Below are positions 1 through 8,646 of a stretch of DNA of 64,000 bases, in pieces; the stretch's first letter is position 1, and each line of letters begins with the position of its first letter. A program made the translations under genes and the position numbers. The notes under the pieces were generated by a model. The model was not told the DNA's origin. It was given only the letters and a program-made list of their open reading frames with translations, and made no database searches. Source of the DNA: Rhodoblastus sp963704565. Lineage in GTDB: Bacteria > Pseudomonadota > Alphaproteobacteria > Rhizobiales > Beijerinckiaceae. The DNA is taken from NCBI GenBank assembly GCA_963704565.1, contig OY969917.1, positions 1 through 64,000 on the forward strand, written 5' to 3'.

Positions 1-85
1 AGTTCTGCTTGCCTTCGCCGCCGACCTCGTTCTGGCCCGGGCGCGCCGCGCCCGAAACGCCCGCCCAAAGCTGCTTCAGCCCCAT
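1..85 (-). CDS. 5' end of a gene cut by the window edge, product unknown
   Basis: A reading frame starts with ATG at 85 on the minus strand and runs off the left edge after 28 codons. It begins MGLKQLWAGVSGAARP, preceded by a purine-rich GAAGG about five bases upstream. It would be transcribed in the same direction as the ATP synthase genes but lies beyond their terminator. Too little is visible to assign a family, and it could be a chance frame. Confidence 0.3.
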   Translation of the reverse strand, partial: MGLKQLWAGVSGAARPGQNEVGGEGKQN

Positions 86-268
86 GACCTTCGGAAAAAT
101 CTACGCGCGGATCGCCCAAATCGCCTCCTCGCCGCACGTCACACCGTCAAATACCGGCGCCAAAGCGCAAAACAGACGCCCCGTTGCCCTGACCGCCGTC
201 TTCAAATCCCCATAGCGAGCCTCGCGGCAACGGAGCCTTTCCGGCCCGCGGTTTCCTCCTTCGGAGGC

Positions 269-325
269 TTTCGGTCGCCGGCCCCGCGCCGACCCGATCA
301 CGCGTGTGGGGGCCGGCGACCGAAA
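269..325. repeat. long inverted repeat, 17-bp perfect stem
   Basis: The arm TTTCGGTCGCCGGCCCC at 269-285 is an exact reverse complement of 309-325, with a 23-base loop between. There is no T-run after either arm, so it is more likely an intergenic palindromic element than a simple terminator. Confidence 0.6.
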
Positions 326-420
326 CCCTTCACACTTTGCGCCATTGCGTCAGACTTCCATTCATTGATGCGAAGCGGAGCGCGGAACGCGGGGGGTCGC
401 CGCGCTGAGTTTGCGGAATC

Positions 421-451
421 AAAAAAGCCGGCGCGGTTGCGCCGGCTTTTT
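421..451 (-). terminator. bidirectional rho-independent terminator after atpF
   Basis: The stem GCCGGCGC (427-434) pairs with GCGCCGGC (439-446) around a GGTT loop. A-runs and T-runs flank both sides, so it works on either strand. It lies 24 bases beyond the atpF stop codon, so it should end the F0 operon transcript. Confidence 0.85.
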
Positions 452-474
452 GATTCTTCCTGCCGTTGAAAAAC

Positions 475-954
475 TCAGTTCGCCAGCGATTTGACGCCGG
501 CTATGCCTTGCTCGACAAAGTTCGAAACGTCGGCGGCGCCGGACTTCAGGATATTTTCCGAAGCCTTGATCGCGGCCTCCACGGCCGCCAAGCGCACATC
601 GGCGGCGGCCTGCGCCTCGGCCAGGGCGATCTTGTCCTCGGCCTGTCTGGTGCGGCGGACGACATAATCCTCGAGCCGCGCCTGGGCTTCCTTGGCCAGG
701 GCCTCGGCTTCCGCCTTGGCCTGGGCGACGATGGATTCGGCCTGGGCTTCGGCTTCGGCGATCTTGGCCGCGAAGCTCTTCATCAACGCTTCGGCCTCGG
801 CGCGCAGGCGCGCGGCTTCCGCCAATTCGTTCTTGACCCGGTCGATGCGGGAATCGAGCGCGCCGGCGATGGTCTTGTGCACGCCGAGATAGCCGAACAG
901 AGCGACCATCAGGACGGCGCCGACGAAGAAGAAAAATTCAGCGTCAATTTCCAT
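475..954 (-). CDS. atpF: F0F1 ATP synthase subunit b
   Basis: Subunit b of the peripheral stalk, 159 residues, holding F1 (alpha/delta) to F0 subunit a in the inner membrane. The N-terminus MEIDAEFFFFVGAVLM runs into a single membrane helix (about residues 7-27). It is followed by a long Ala/Glu/Lys-rich coiled coil (about 35-140). The open frame extends 108 codons further upstream, but that part is antisense-like to the neighbouring gene. The ATG at 954 has GGGGAG at the right distance and gives the family length. It lies 13 bases downstream of the b' gene and is the last gene of the operon. Confidence 0.93.
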   Translation of the reverse strand: MEIDAEFFFFVGAVLMVALFGYLGVHKTIAGALDSRIDRVKNELAEAARLRAEAEALMKSFAAKIAEAEAQAESIVAQAKAEAEALAKEAQARLEDYVVRRTRQAEDKIALAEAQAAADVRLAAVEAAIKASENILKSGAADVSNFVEQGIAGVKSLAN

Positions 955-967
955 GGATTTTCTCCCC

Positions 968-1516
968 TCAGGCCTTGGCTGCGGCGACCGCCGCGGCGAC
1001 GGCGTCGGGTTCGACCGGCTTGCCGGTGAGTTGCTGCAATATGGCGTGGGTGGCGTCGATGGCGATGGAATCGACATTGGCCATGGCGGCGGATTTCTTC
1101 TCGCCGATCTGCTTTTCGGCGTCCGCGAGTTTGCCGGCGAGATCGGCTTCGAGCCGGGCGCGGCGCGCGCCCGCCGCGCCGGCGGCTTCGGAATGGGCCT
1201 GCTGGCCGAGCTCCTGCGCCCGCGCCTTGGCGCCGGCCAGGGTCTTCGCGTGGGCGGCGGCGGCTTCGCTCGCGTCAAACTGCGCCTGGGCGGCGGCGGC
1301 GAGGTCGTCGTCGACCGCGTTTCTGCGGGCCGATATGATGCCGGCGACGCGCGGCAAGGCGATTTTCGACATCAGCAGGTAAAGCAGGCCGAAAGTGATG
1401 GCGAGCCAGACGATCTGCGGCGCGAAATAATTCGTGTCGAAAGGCGGGAAAACATCCGGTTGGCTGGCGGGAGCCTCGGTTCCTGCGACATGCCCTTCAG
1501 CGGCTTGCGAAGCCAT
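968..1516 (-). CDS. atpF': F0F1 ATP synthase subunit b' (second stalk subunit)
   Basis: The b' subunit (also called AtpG/AtpX), 182 residues, forms a b/b' heterodimeric stalk in alphaproteobacteria and phototrophs. An acidic, Pro-rich N-terminus leads to the motif FPPFDTNYFAPQIVWLAITF, typical of b', starting the membrane helix at about residues 30-50. A coiled coil follows. I place the start at ATG 1516, six bases after AGGA. A GTG at 1531 is in frame but has no ribosome-binding site. It lies between atpE and atpF, the usual alphaproteobacterial order. Confidence 0.93.
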   Translation of the reverse strand: MASQAAEGHVAGTEAPASQPDVFPPFDTNYFAPQIVWLAITFGLLYLLMSKIALPRVAGIISARRNAVDDDLAAAAQAQFDASEAAAAHAKTLAGAKARAQELGQQAHSEAAGAAGARRARLEADLAGKLADAEKQIGEKKSAAMANVDSIAIDATHAILQQLTGKPVEPDAVAAAVAAAKA

Positions 1517-1618
1517 GGCCGTTCCTAACACTCAGAAAGATTTGGGGAGCGGCGCGCGCCGGCCCGGCCGGCGCGCGCAAGTTTTCAGGCCCGGCGCGGA
1601 GCCGGGCCGCACAGCGCG

Positions 1619-1849
1619 TCAGTGGGAGACGAACAGCAGGATCAGCGCGATCAGGAAGGCGAAAATGCCAAGACCTTCGGCGAGCGCCGTGCCGATGAAG
1701 ACGCGGCCGAACTGGCCGTCGGAAGCCGACGGATTGCGCAGCGCGCCGGAGAGGAAGTTGCCCCAGATCAGGCCGACGCCGATGGCGGCGGCGCCGACGC
1801 CAATCGCCGCGAGACCCGCGCCGATGAGTTTGGCTGCTTCAGAACCCAT
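1619..1849 (-). CDS. atpE: F0F1 ATP synthase subunit c
   Basis: The proteolipid ring subunit, 76 residues, two transmembrane helices joined by the polar loop R38-N39-P40. The proton-carrying carboxylate is Glu58 in helix 2 (ALAEGLGIF). Gly-rich packing motifs (GAGLAAIGVGAAAIGVG) line helix 1. The start at 1849 has GGAG six bases upstream. An in-frame ATG four codons earlier has no such site. Its neighbours are atpB upstream and atpF' downstream. Confidence 0.96.
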   Translation of the reverse strand: MGSEAAKLIGAGLAAIGVGAAAIGVGLIWGNFLSGALRNPSASDGQFGRVFIGTALAEGLGIFAFLIALILLFVSH

Positions 1850-1901
1850 TGTTGACTCCATATTTTAGTTGTGGGCGACCATTTGTTGTTGGAAAAAATT
1901 A

Positions 1902-2666
1902 TCAGTGGCCCGGGTGAAGAGCGTCCGTCAGATAGACGCAAGTGAGAATGGCGAAGACATAGGCCTGTAGCACCGCGACCAGCCCCTCGAAGGCGGTCAG
2001 CAGGACGATGCCGGCCAGGGGCAGCGGCGCGAGCAGGGCATAGGCGCCGGCGCTGAGCAGCATGACGACGAAGCCGCCAAACACCACCAGCATGATGTGG
2101 CCGGCGAGAATATTGGCGAAAAGACGAACCGACAGGGTCACCGGCCGCGAAATGAAGGACAGGATCTCGATCGGGACGATGATGGGCAGCATGTAAGGGC
2201 TGACGCCGGACGGCTTGAAGACGTTGAACCAGTGAAGGCCATGCTTGTAAATGCCGTAGCCGACAACCAGCAGGATGATCGCGATGGCGAAGGTCGCGGT
2301 GACGAAGATCTGGGCCATGACTTCGAAAGTATAGGGCCACAGGCCGATCACGTTGCAGGCCAGGATGAACATGAACAGAGTGAAGACCAGCGGGAAGAAT
2401 TTCATGCCGTCTTCGCCGGCGGTCTGGCGCACCATGTCGGTCGAGAATTCGTAAAAGGCTTCGGCGGCGGTCTGGAGGCGCGACGGCACGATGCTGCGGC
2501 CGGACGTGCCGATCAGCATGACGACGACGACGGCGAGCGCCGCGATGACCATGAACAAAGCGGCATTGGTGAAGGAGGCGTCGAGCCCGAAAATATGCAG
2601 GGGCGCAAGCACCTTGATGTGGAATTGATGGATGGGATCGACCGCCGCGGCGCCAGCTTCCGACAT
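1902..2666 (-). CDS. atpB: F0F1 ATP synthase subunit a
   Basis: The membrane subunit forming the proton half-channels, 254 residues, the normal family length. The essential arginine sits in VRLFANILAGH in the penultimate helical region, and the acidic C-terminal half carries the conserved FEGLVAVLQAYVFAILT. The N-terminus (MSEAGAAAVDPIHQFHIK) matches other alphaproteobacterial AtpB proteins. It is separated from atpI by 140 bases containing a palindromic repeat, so read-through or a separate promoter is possible there. Confidence 0.96.
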   Translation of the reverse strand: MSEAGAAAVDPIHQFHIKVLAPLHIFGLDASFTNAALFMVIAALAVVVVMLIGTSGRSIVPSRLQTAAEAFYEFSTDMVRQTAGEDGMKFFPLVFTLFMFILACNVIGLWPYTFEVMAQIFVTATFAIAIILLVVGYGIYKHGLHWFNVFKPSGVSPYMLPIIVPIEILSFISRPVTLSVRLFANILAGHIMLVVFGGFVVMLLSAGAYALLAPLPLAGIVLLTAFEGLVAVLQAYVFAILTCVYLTDALHPGH

Positions 2667-2680
2667 GTTCCGTCCTTACA

Positions 2681-2785
2681 TTAGAGCCTTTTCCGTTCCT
2701 TCGGAATCGGAAGAAGTCTCTAGTTAATTGTTTTAACGCATATTCTTGTCCAAAAAGTCTGCAACTTTTTGGGAATATGCTCTAG
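2681..2785 (-). repeat. distant copy of the palindromic repeat seen near 55.3-55.9 kb
   Basis: Read on the minus strand, this segment contains GCATATTC-CCAAAAAGT, the loop TGCAG, ACTTTTTGG, and GAATATGC. It then has TTAAAACAATTAACTAGAG and a second hairpin based on TTCCGATTCCGAAGGAACGG. It matches 55758-55858 almost base for base over about 100 bp, in the opposite orientation. It sits between atpI and atpB, where the folded form could affect read-through. Confidence 0.85.
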
Positions 2786-2806
2786 CGCGGGGGAGCCCCG
2801 CCTAGC

Positions 2807-3166
2807 TCATGATCGCGGCGGCCGGTCTCCGCCAGGACGCCCCGGCGGCGGCGCCGCGAGACGATAGACATTGCGAAACCCCGCCGCCACGCCCAATCCC
2901 ATCAGCAGGATCAGCAGGAACGGGGTGGTGTGGAGCCACACATCGAGGCGCCAGCCGATCAGCGCGCCCACGATGATCGGACCCACGAATTCTGTCAGGA
3001 CGCGAAAGCCGAGGCTTATCGCCTGCCCGAGGTTCTTCGCGGAACTATCCGCCTTCGCCTTGCGCTCCGCCTCCTCGCGGTCGGTTTCGCGCTGCGTTTG
3101 AAGGTCGGCCGACAATTTAGCGAGCCGCGCCTGCAAATTCTCTTGGTCTTCCGAACTATCCCCCAA
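2807..3166 (-). CDS. atpI: AtpI/AtpZ-like ATP synthase accessory protein
   Basis: A small membrane protein encoded first in the F0 operon, thought from work on the family to aid c-ring assembly or Mg/Ca transport. A charged N-terminal segment (DREEAERKAKADSSAKNLG) precedes two hydrophobic helices (about residues 50-70 and 80-100). The helices contain VGPIIVGALIGWRLD and the GxAAGFRNVYR end typical of AtpI. I prefer the TTG at 3166 because GGAG lies six bases upstream and it gives 119 residues, the family size. The longest frame begins at ATG 3256 but adds a non-conserved leader without a ribosome-binding site. Confidence 0.85.
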   Translation of the reverse strand: MGDSSEDQENLQARLAKLSADLQTQRETDREEAERKAKADSSAKNLGQAISLGFRVLTEFVGPIIVGALIGWRLDVWLHTTPFLLILLMGLGVAAGFRNVYRLAAPPPGRPGGDRPPRS

Positions 3167-3500
3167 AGCCTGTCTCCGGAGCCGTGGCCTTTCCGAACCC
3201 GTCGGCGGCCGCTTAAAAAAAGCCGCGCCGCAAAGGGCAGATCGGGAACCGGACATGAGGACGGAGATCGGAAGGAAGCCATCCCGATCTTTTTAGAACC
3301 GGGCGCACCATATTGACGCCGTCGCGGCGTGTCAAGGCGACGGCGGCTTTTCCAAGGCATTACTAATGCATTGAAAAACAACAATAAAATATAAGGCGCG
3401 CGTATGCGCCGCAGGACTTTGCCGCATGGCGGCATCAGGGTGCGCCTTGTTGCGTCGGCGGGATGGTCTAAACTTCGCCTAAAAGCGGAGGCGACAAGGC

Positions 3501-4073
3501 GTGACGAGCGAGCGGTTGAAGGCTTTTTCCGATGGCGTGCTGGCGATCCTCATCACCATCATGGTGCTGGAGCTGAAGGCGCCGCAGGGCGCAAGTTTCG
3601 TGGCGCTATGGCCGCTGTGGCCGACTTTCGTCGCCTATGTGCTGAGCTTCGTCTATCTCGGCGTCTATTGGAACAATCACCACCACCTGTTCGTCATTGT
3701 GGAAAAAGTGAATGGCGGCGTGCTCTGGGCCAATATTCATCTGCTGTTCTGGCTGTCGCTTCTGCCTTTTGTCACCGCCTGGGCCAGCGAGGCCCGTTTC
3801 GCGCGCGATCCCGTCGCGCTCTATGGCGTGGCGTTGCTCGGCGCGGCGATGGCTTATTCGATCCTGGTCAAGACCCTGCTGCGGGCGCAGGGCGGCAGGA
3901 CTCTGCTCCATGACGCGATCGGCCGCGACGTCAAGGGCTGGGTCTCGATCGTGGCCTATGTGCTGGGGATCGCCGGCGCGTTCCTCGCTCCCTGGATCGG
4001 CTGCGCCTTCTATGTCGCCGTCGCGGCGATGTGGCTCGTTCCCGACCGGCGCATCGAGTCGCGGCTACGCTGA
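3501..4073 (+). CDS. TMEM175-family (DUF1211) potassium channel-like membrane protein
   Basis: 190 residues with about five to six hydrophobic helices. The first helix carries the family signature RLKAFSDGVLAILITIMVLEL, with the FSDG element placed as in bacterial and lysosomal TMEM175 channels. A His cluster (NNHHHLF) follows the second helix, as is common in this family. Family members conduct K+ as multimers; the function here is inferred from the motif only. It starts with GTG at 3501 after GGAGGC and AAGG. It stands alone between the ATP synthase operon and a convergent gene. Confidence 0.8.
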   Translation: MTSERLKAFSDGVLAILITIMVLELKAPQGASFVALWPLWPTFVAYVLSFVYLGVYWNNHHHLFVIVEKVNGGVLWANIHLLFWLSLLPFVTAWASEARFARDPVALYGVALLGAAMAYSILVKTLLRAQGGRTLLHDAIGRDVKGWVSIVAYVLGIAGAFLAPWIGCAFYVAVAAMWLVPDRRIESRLR

Positions 4074-4157
4074 ATTTGGTCGAAATCATCATCCCGTTGG
4101 CGCCCGCTCGGCGCCTTCGGCAAAAGGGTAAAATCGGCTCCAAACCGCCCATTCACT

Positions 4158-4195
4158 CTCATTGCGAGGAGCGAAGCGAAGAAGCAATCCACGCT
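4158..4195. repeat. short REP-like intergenic element
   Basis: The segment ATTGCGAGGAGCGAAGCGAA (4161-4180) followed by GAAGCAATCC is a sequence type scattered between genes in many proteobacterial genomes. ATTGC and GCAAT form the ends of a small stem. Only one copy is seen in this window, so the call rests on recognition. Confidence 0.45.
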
Positions 4196-4238
4196 GTAGT
4201 CCGCAAGCACCGAGGACTGCTGTCACCCCCCGGTTCAC

Positions 4239-4919
4239 CTATTTACCATTTTTAATCGGGTCCTTGAGTAATTCGTTCACCCACTCATCAACCCCCTCCG
4301 CCACAGTCGGACGAAACCGGGGTTGGCCCTTTTCGCAATCGACCATTGTGCCGCGCAGCTTATTATCGCTCGTATCAGCTCGTCTTTCACTACCTTGTGG
4401 AGTTCGATGGTTTAAAGATTCCGGCGATTGCGGAGCCTCGCCGAGAAGCTTCCATGCATTCATCCAAGACTTGAGAGCGTCTCGCGGCAACTCTTTGCGG
4501 AACTTGATCGAGCGTCGGGTGCCGTCTTTCTTGGGGCGTTTAGCAATCTCCAAACCCCGCCGTCGCAAAAGCGACTCTAGCTCAACGGGTGGCGCGATGT
4601 AAAAAATCGTTTCGCCAGACTTCGTTTTATCGACGATGAACACAAACTTCGCTCGGAAGTGGTCGTGCTTGTTGAAGATCGGAGCATTATAATATAGTTG
4701 ATCCTCGGTCCATGGCGAACCATCGATAATGACGCAATCTTTCGAGGCCGGGGTCTCCGATGATTTTACCTGAATGTACTGTGCCATGTCTTTAGAATAA
4801 ACAATCAAGTCGATATTTTGGCAGTTTTGGTTAAAAACAATGTTGGCGTCATGCACCGTGAACCAGCGATCTTCGATTGCGCGTTTGGCTTGGATTTCCT
4901 TTGATTTCCAGTTGCGCAT
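4239..4919 (-). CDS. orphan protein with PD-(D/E)XK nuclease-like N-terminal half
   Basis: 226 residues, not a protein I can name. The N-terminal half has the layout of a small PD-(D/E)XK fold: a helix (MRNWKSKEIQAKRAIEDRWF), then NIDLIVYSKDMAQYIQVKSS. Here Asp37 and the Q-x-K pair could be the metal-binding core, with Gln in place of the usual Glu. The C-terminal third is charged and low-complexity. Base composition is clearly lower in GC than the neighbouring genes, as is the 270 bases upstream, which suggests horizontal acquisition. No methylase or toxin partner is adjacent. It could equally be a non-catalytic member. Confidence 0.55.
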   Translation of the reverse strand: MRNWKSKEIQAKRAIEDRWFTVHDANIVFNQNCQNIDLIVYSKDMAQYIQVKSSETPASKDCVIIDGSPWTEDQLYYNAPIFNKHDHFRAKFVFIVDKTKSGETIFYIAPPVELESLLRRRGLEIAKRPKKDGTRRSIKFRKELPRDALKSWMNAWKLLGEAPQSPESLNHRTPQGSERRADTSDNKLRGTMVDCEKGQPRFRPTVAEGVDEWVNELLKDPIKNGK

Positions 4920-5190
4920 ATCACCCCTTTTTAAGGATTAAAGCCTCAAAACTTACAATTTGCAATCTAAAAAACAATCCGAAATGTCGTGAGTTCGACG
5001 GCTCGACGGCGTCAGCTAAAACAACATTCGGAACAATTCTTTAATAGCTTAAATATGAAACGCGTCTGAGTTACCGAAAGCCACTTCAGCGCAGCCGTTC
5101 GCGACCGCAGATGTTTCGCAAGGTCGCTACTTCCCGCCGGCCGTTTTGGGTCATCCCATCAGTTCGGAATAAAACGCTGGATTTTCACCG

Positions 5191-8100
5191 TTAGCCCGCC
5201 TCCAGCAGCCGCTCAGCGTGCTCCAGCTCCACCGACACCAGTTGCGACACGCCGCGTTCGGCTTGCGTCACGCCGAACAGGCGGTCCATCCGCGCCATGG
5301 TGATCGGATTGTGGGTGATGGTGATGAAGCGCGTGTCGGTTTTTTGCCGCATGTCGTCGAGCAGGTCGCAGAACCTTTCGACATTGGCGTCGTCGAGCGG
5401 CGCGTCCACTTCGTCGAGCACGCAGATCGGCGCCGGATTGGTCAGGAATACCGCGAAAATCAGCGACAAAGCGGTGAGCGCCTGTTCGCCGCCCGAGAGC
5501 AGGGTCATGGTCGTGGGCTTTTTGCCCGGCGGTTTGGCGACGATTTCCAGGCCGGCTTCGAGCGGGTCGTCGGATTCGACCAGTTGCAGCTCGGCCGAGC
5601 CGCCGCCGAACAGAACGGTGAACAATTCGCGGAAATGCGCGTCCACCCTGGCGAAGGCGTCGAGCAGGCGCTCGCGGCCTTCCTTGTTGAGGGCGGCTAT
5701 GGCGGAGCGCAATTTGCGGATCGCCTCGGCGAGGTCGTCGCGCTCGGCGATGAGCTTGGCCTGTTCGTCCTCGATCGCCGCCAGTTCGTCCTCGGCGCGC
5801 AGATTGACGCCGCCGAGCCTTTCGCGATCCTGCTTGAGATTGGCGAGCCGGGCGCTGACGCCCTCCGTCGGCGGCGGCTCCGCGCCCTCGGCGAGACCGG
5901 CCAAAGCCCACAGGCCCTTTGGCGCGCAATCCATCTGGTCGCCGATGTCGCGCGCCAGCGTGACCAGCCGCGCCTTGGCGGCCTCGGCCTGGGCTTCGAG
6001 CCGGGCGCGGATCTCGCGCGCCGCGCTCATCGCCTCCAGCGCCGCGCGGGCGGCGCGGTCGGCCTCGGCCAAGGCGTTTTCGCCCTCGGCGCGGGCGTCG
6101 ACAGCTTTTTTCTGCGCGGCCTCGGCTTCTTCGATCTTCTGGGCCAGCGAACGGCGCTGGAGCAGGAACTCGTCGGGCGCGTCCTCGAGCTTGGCCAGCT
6201 CCTCCTGCGCCTCGGTCAGGCGGAATTCGATTTCCTCGGTCTGAAATTGCGCGCGCGCGCGGCGGTCGAGCCAGCTCTTCTTTTCGCGGGCGATCGATTC
6301 GCGGCGGCGCAGCCGCGTTTCCGCCTCGCGCGAGAAAGCCTGCAAGGCGGCGCGGGCCTCGGAAGCCTCGGCGCGCTCAAAGGCGTTGGCGGCCCGCGCC
6401 ACATCGCGCTCGCCGAGCAAGGTCGCGGGTTCGGCGACATTGTCGAAGGCCTCGCGCGCCTCGAACAGGCGCTCGCGGGCCTCGTCCCGCAAGTCTTCCG
6501 CGCGCTTGCGGGAGTCTTCGAGATTGCCGAGGCGCGACAGGAATTGCGCCTGCCGCCGTTCGGCGGCGTTGGCCAATTCGCGCGCCTCGACCAAAGCTTT
6601 CTGGGTCAGGCGCGCGGCCTGACGGGCGCGCTGGTCGGCTTCGGCGGCCTCAAGAACCGAAGCCTGCGCCGCCTCCATACGGACTTCAGCTTCCTCGACC
6701 GCGGCGCGGGCCTGCGCCGCCGCGATTTTCAGCTCTTCCAGCCGGTTCTTTTCGGTAAGCCGCCGCGTTGCCGGGGTCGGCGCTTCCGCCGCCTGGGTAA
6801 AACCGTCCCAGCGCCACAGATCGCCTTCGATCGAGACCAGGCGCTGGCCGGGTTTCAGATGCTGGCGCAGGCTGGGGCCCATGTCGCGCGCGACCAGGCC
6901 GATCTGGGCGAGACGGCGGTAGAGCGCGGGCGGGGCCGAGACCCATGTGGTCAGTATCCGCGCGCCGGCGGGCAAAGCCGGGTCGCCGGAGCTTTGAGTG
7001 AGGGCCCAATGGGCGGGAGCGCCGTCGTCGTCGGAGGCGTCGAGATCGTCGCCGAGCGCCGCGCCCAACGCCGCCTCATAGCCGCGCGCGACGACGATGC
7101 GCTCCAGCACCGCCGGCCAGCCGGCGCTGGCGCCGATTTGCAGCAGTTTGGCCAGGGCGCCGGCCTCGGCTTCGAGTTTCTGCGCCTGCTTTTCCGCCTC
7201 GGCCAGCGGCGCGCGTAAAAAACTTTCCTCGTCGCGGGCGAGCGCCAGGGCCGATTCGGCGTTCAGCGCCGCTTCCTCGGCCGAAGCCGCCGCGTCCATC
7301 AGCCGTTCCGCCTCGGCCAGAGCCTCGGCCAGTTCGGCGTCGTTTTCGGCGCTGTCGCGCAAAGCGGCGATCTCGTCCTCGGCGCGCGCCAGCTCGGCCT
7401 CGAAGCGCGCAAAGGCCTGTTCCTCGCGCCGCGCCGCCTCGGCCAGCGCATTGCGCTGGGCCTCGGCGTTGGCGAAGGCGTTCTGGGCGATTTCCAGCGC
7501 TTCTTCCGAGCCGCGCAGCTTTTCTTCCGCCGCCTCGCAGCGCAGCCGCGCCTCCTCGACCAGATCGGCCTCCGATTCGCCGGCGCCCGCCATCTCGTCG
7601 TCCTCGGCTTCGAGCCGGGCGAGAGTGGCGGCGGCGTCCTCGTAATGGGCGCGCTCGCGGGCGAGATCGGCCGCACCTTGAGCGATCCGGCGCTCGGTCT
7701 CGGCCCGGCGTTCGGTGGCGCGCTTTTCCTCGCCTTCCAGCGCCTCGCGGGCCAGCACCAGCCGTTGCAGCGCGGCGGCGGCCTGGGCCTCGGCGTCGCG
7801 CAGGAAGGGCATGCGATGGGCGGCGAGCGCCTGCAATCGCGCGGCTTCCGCCTGATGGCGGGTGCGCTCGGCGACATCGACCACATTGGACTCGAAGGCG
7901 TGTTTCGCCTCGTCGGCCTCGCGCGAGGCCTCGCGGAAGGAAATCAGCGCGATCAGCGCCTCGTGGCGGCGGATTTCGGCGGCGAGCGCCCGGTAGCGCG
8001 CGGCCTGACGGGCCTGGCGGCGCAGCGAATCGGCCTGGGCGCCGATCTGGGTGAGAATGTCTTCGAGACGGAGGAGATTGTCCTCGGCGCCTTTCAGGCG

Positions 8101-8646
8101 CAGTTCCGCCTCCTGGCGGCGCGAATGCAGCCCGCCAATGCCGGCGGCTTCCTCCAGAATGCGGCGGCGGGCCTGCGGCTTGGCGGAAATGATCTCGCCG
8201 ATCTGGCCCTGGCGCACCATGGCGGGCGAGCGCGCGCCAGAAGACGCGTCGGCGAACAGCAATTGCACGTCGCGGGCGCGCACTTCGCGGCCGTTGACGC
8301 GATAGGTCGAACCCTGCTCGCGCTCGATCCGGCGGGCGATTTCCAGAATATCCGTATCGTTGAACATGGCGGGCGCCGCGCGCGCCCGGTTGTCGAGCGT
8401 CAGCACCACTTCGGCGTGATTGCGCGAGGGGCGCGAGCCGGCGCCGGCGAAGATCACGTCGTCCATGCCGGAGGCGCGCATCTGCTTGTAGGAACTCTCG
8501 CCCATGACCCAGCGCAGGGCCTCGACGAGATTGGACTTGCCGCAACCGTTCGGCCCCACCACCCCGGTCAGGCCGGGGGTGATGACAAAATCCGTCGGCT
8601 CAACGAAGCTCTTGAAGCCGGTCAGTCGCAGCTTTTCGAATCGCAT
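5191..8646 (-). CDS. smc: chromosome segregation ATPase SMC
   Basis: 1151 residues, full length for bacterial SMC, which forms the ring-shaped condensin with ScpA/ScpB. The N-terminal ATPase half has Walker A GPNGCGKS at residues 31-38. A long Ala/Glu/Arg coiled coil (about 165-480), a hinge region (about 490-620) and a second coiled coil follow. The C-terminal half has the ABC signature LLSGGEQALTALSL and Walker B ICVLDEVDAPLDD. In many Hyphomicrobiales smc follows dsbA directly. Here the dsbA gene lies about 9 kb away, and the smc 5' end is partly duplicated upstream (9787-10083). Confidence 0.97.
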   Translation of the reverse strand: MRFEKLRLTGFKSFVEPTDFVITPGLTGVVGPNGCGKSNLVEALRWVMGESSYKQMRASGMDDVIFAGAGSRPSRNHAEVVLTLDNRARAAPAMFNDTDILEIARRIEREQGSTYRVNGREVRARDVQLLFADASSGARSPAMVRQGQIGEIISAKPQARRRILEEAAGIGGLHSRRQEAELRLKGAEDNLLRLEDILTQIGAQADSLRRQARQAARYRALAAEIRRHEALIALISFREASREADEAKHAFESNVVDVAERTRHQAEAARLQALAAHRMPFLRDAEAQAAAALQRLVLAREALEGEEKRATERRAETERRIAQGAADLARERAHYEDAAATLARLEAEDDEMAGAGESEADLVEEARLRCEAAEEKLRGSEEALEIAQNAFANAEAQRNALAEAARREEQAFARFEAELARAEDEIAALRDSAENDAELAEALAEAERLMDAAASAEEAALNAESALALARDEESFLRAPLAEAEKQAQKLEAEAGALAKLLQIGASAGWPAVLERIVVARGYEAALGAALGDDLDASDDDGAPAHWALTQSSGDPALPAGARILTTWVSAPPALYRRLAQIGLVARDMGPSLRQHLKPGQRLVSIEGDLWRWDGFTQAAEAPTPATRRLTEKNRLEELKIAAAQARAAVEEAEVRMEAAQASVLEAAEADQRARQAARLTQKALVEARELANAAERRQAQFLSRLGNLEDSRKRAEDLRDEARERLFEAREAFDNVAEPATLLGERDVARAANAFERAEASEARAALQAFSREAETRLRRRESIAREKKSWLDRRARAQFQTEEIEFRLTEAQEELAKLEDAPDEFLLQRRSLAQKIEEAEAAQKKAVDARAEGENALAEADRAARAALEAMSAAREIRARLEAQAEAAKARLVTLARDIGDQMDCAPKGLWALAGLAEGAEPPPTEGVSARLANLKQDRERLGGVNLRAEDELAAIEDEQAKLIAERDDLAEAIRKLRSAIAALNKEGRERLLDAFARVDAHFRELFTVLFGGGSAELQLVESDDPLEAGLEIVAKPPGKKPTTMTLLSGGEQALTALSLIFAVFLTNPAPICVLDEVDAPLDDANVERFCDLLDDMRQKTDTRFITITHNPITMARMDRLFGVTQAERGVSQLVSVELEHAERLLEAG

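Larger units (their letters stand above)
86..474. other. intergenic region without a convincing gene
   Basis: The open frames here are short and overlap on both strands, with no start that has a good ribosome-binding site. The recognisable content is a long inverted repeat at 269-325 and the terminator of the F0 operon at 421-451. Confidence 0.5.

Noticed and set aside
5218..7218. Open frame of 666 codons on the plus strand opposite smc
   Set aside because: A high-GC shadow of the smc coiled-coil codons, no ribosome-binding site, composition dominated by Gly/Arg/Ala, no family resemblance.
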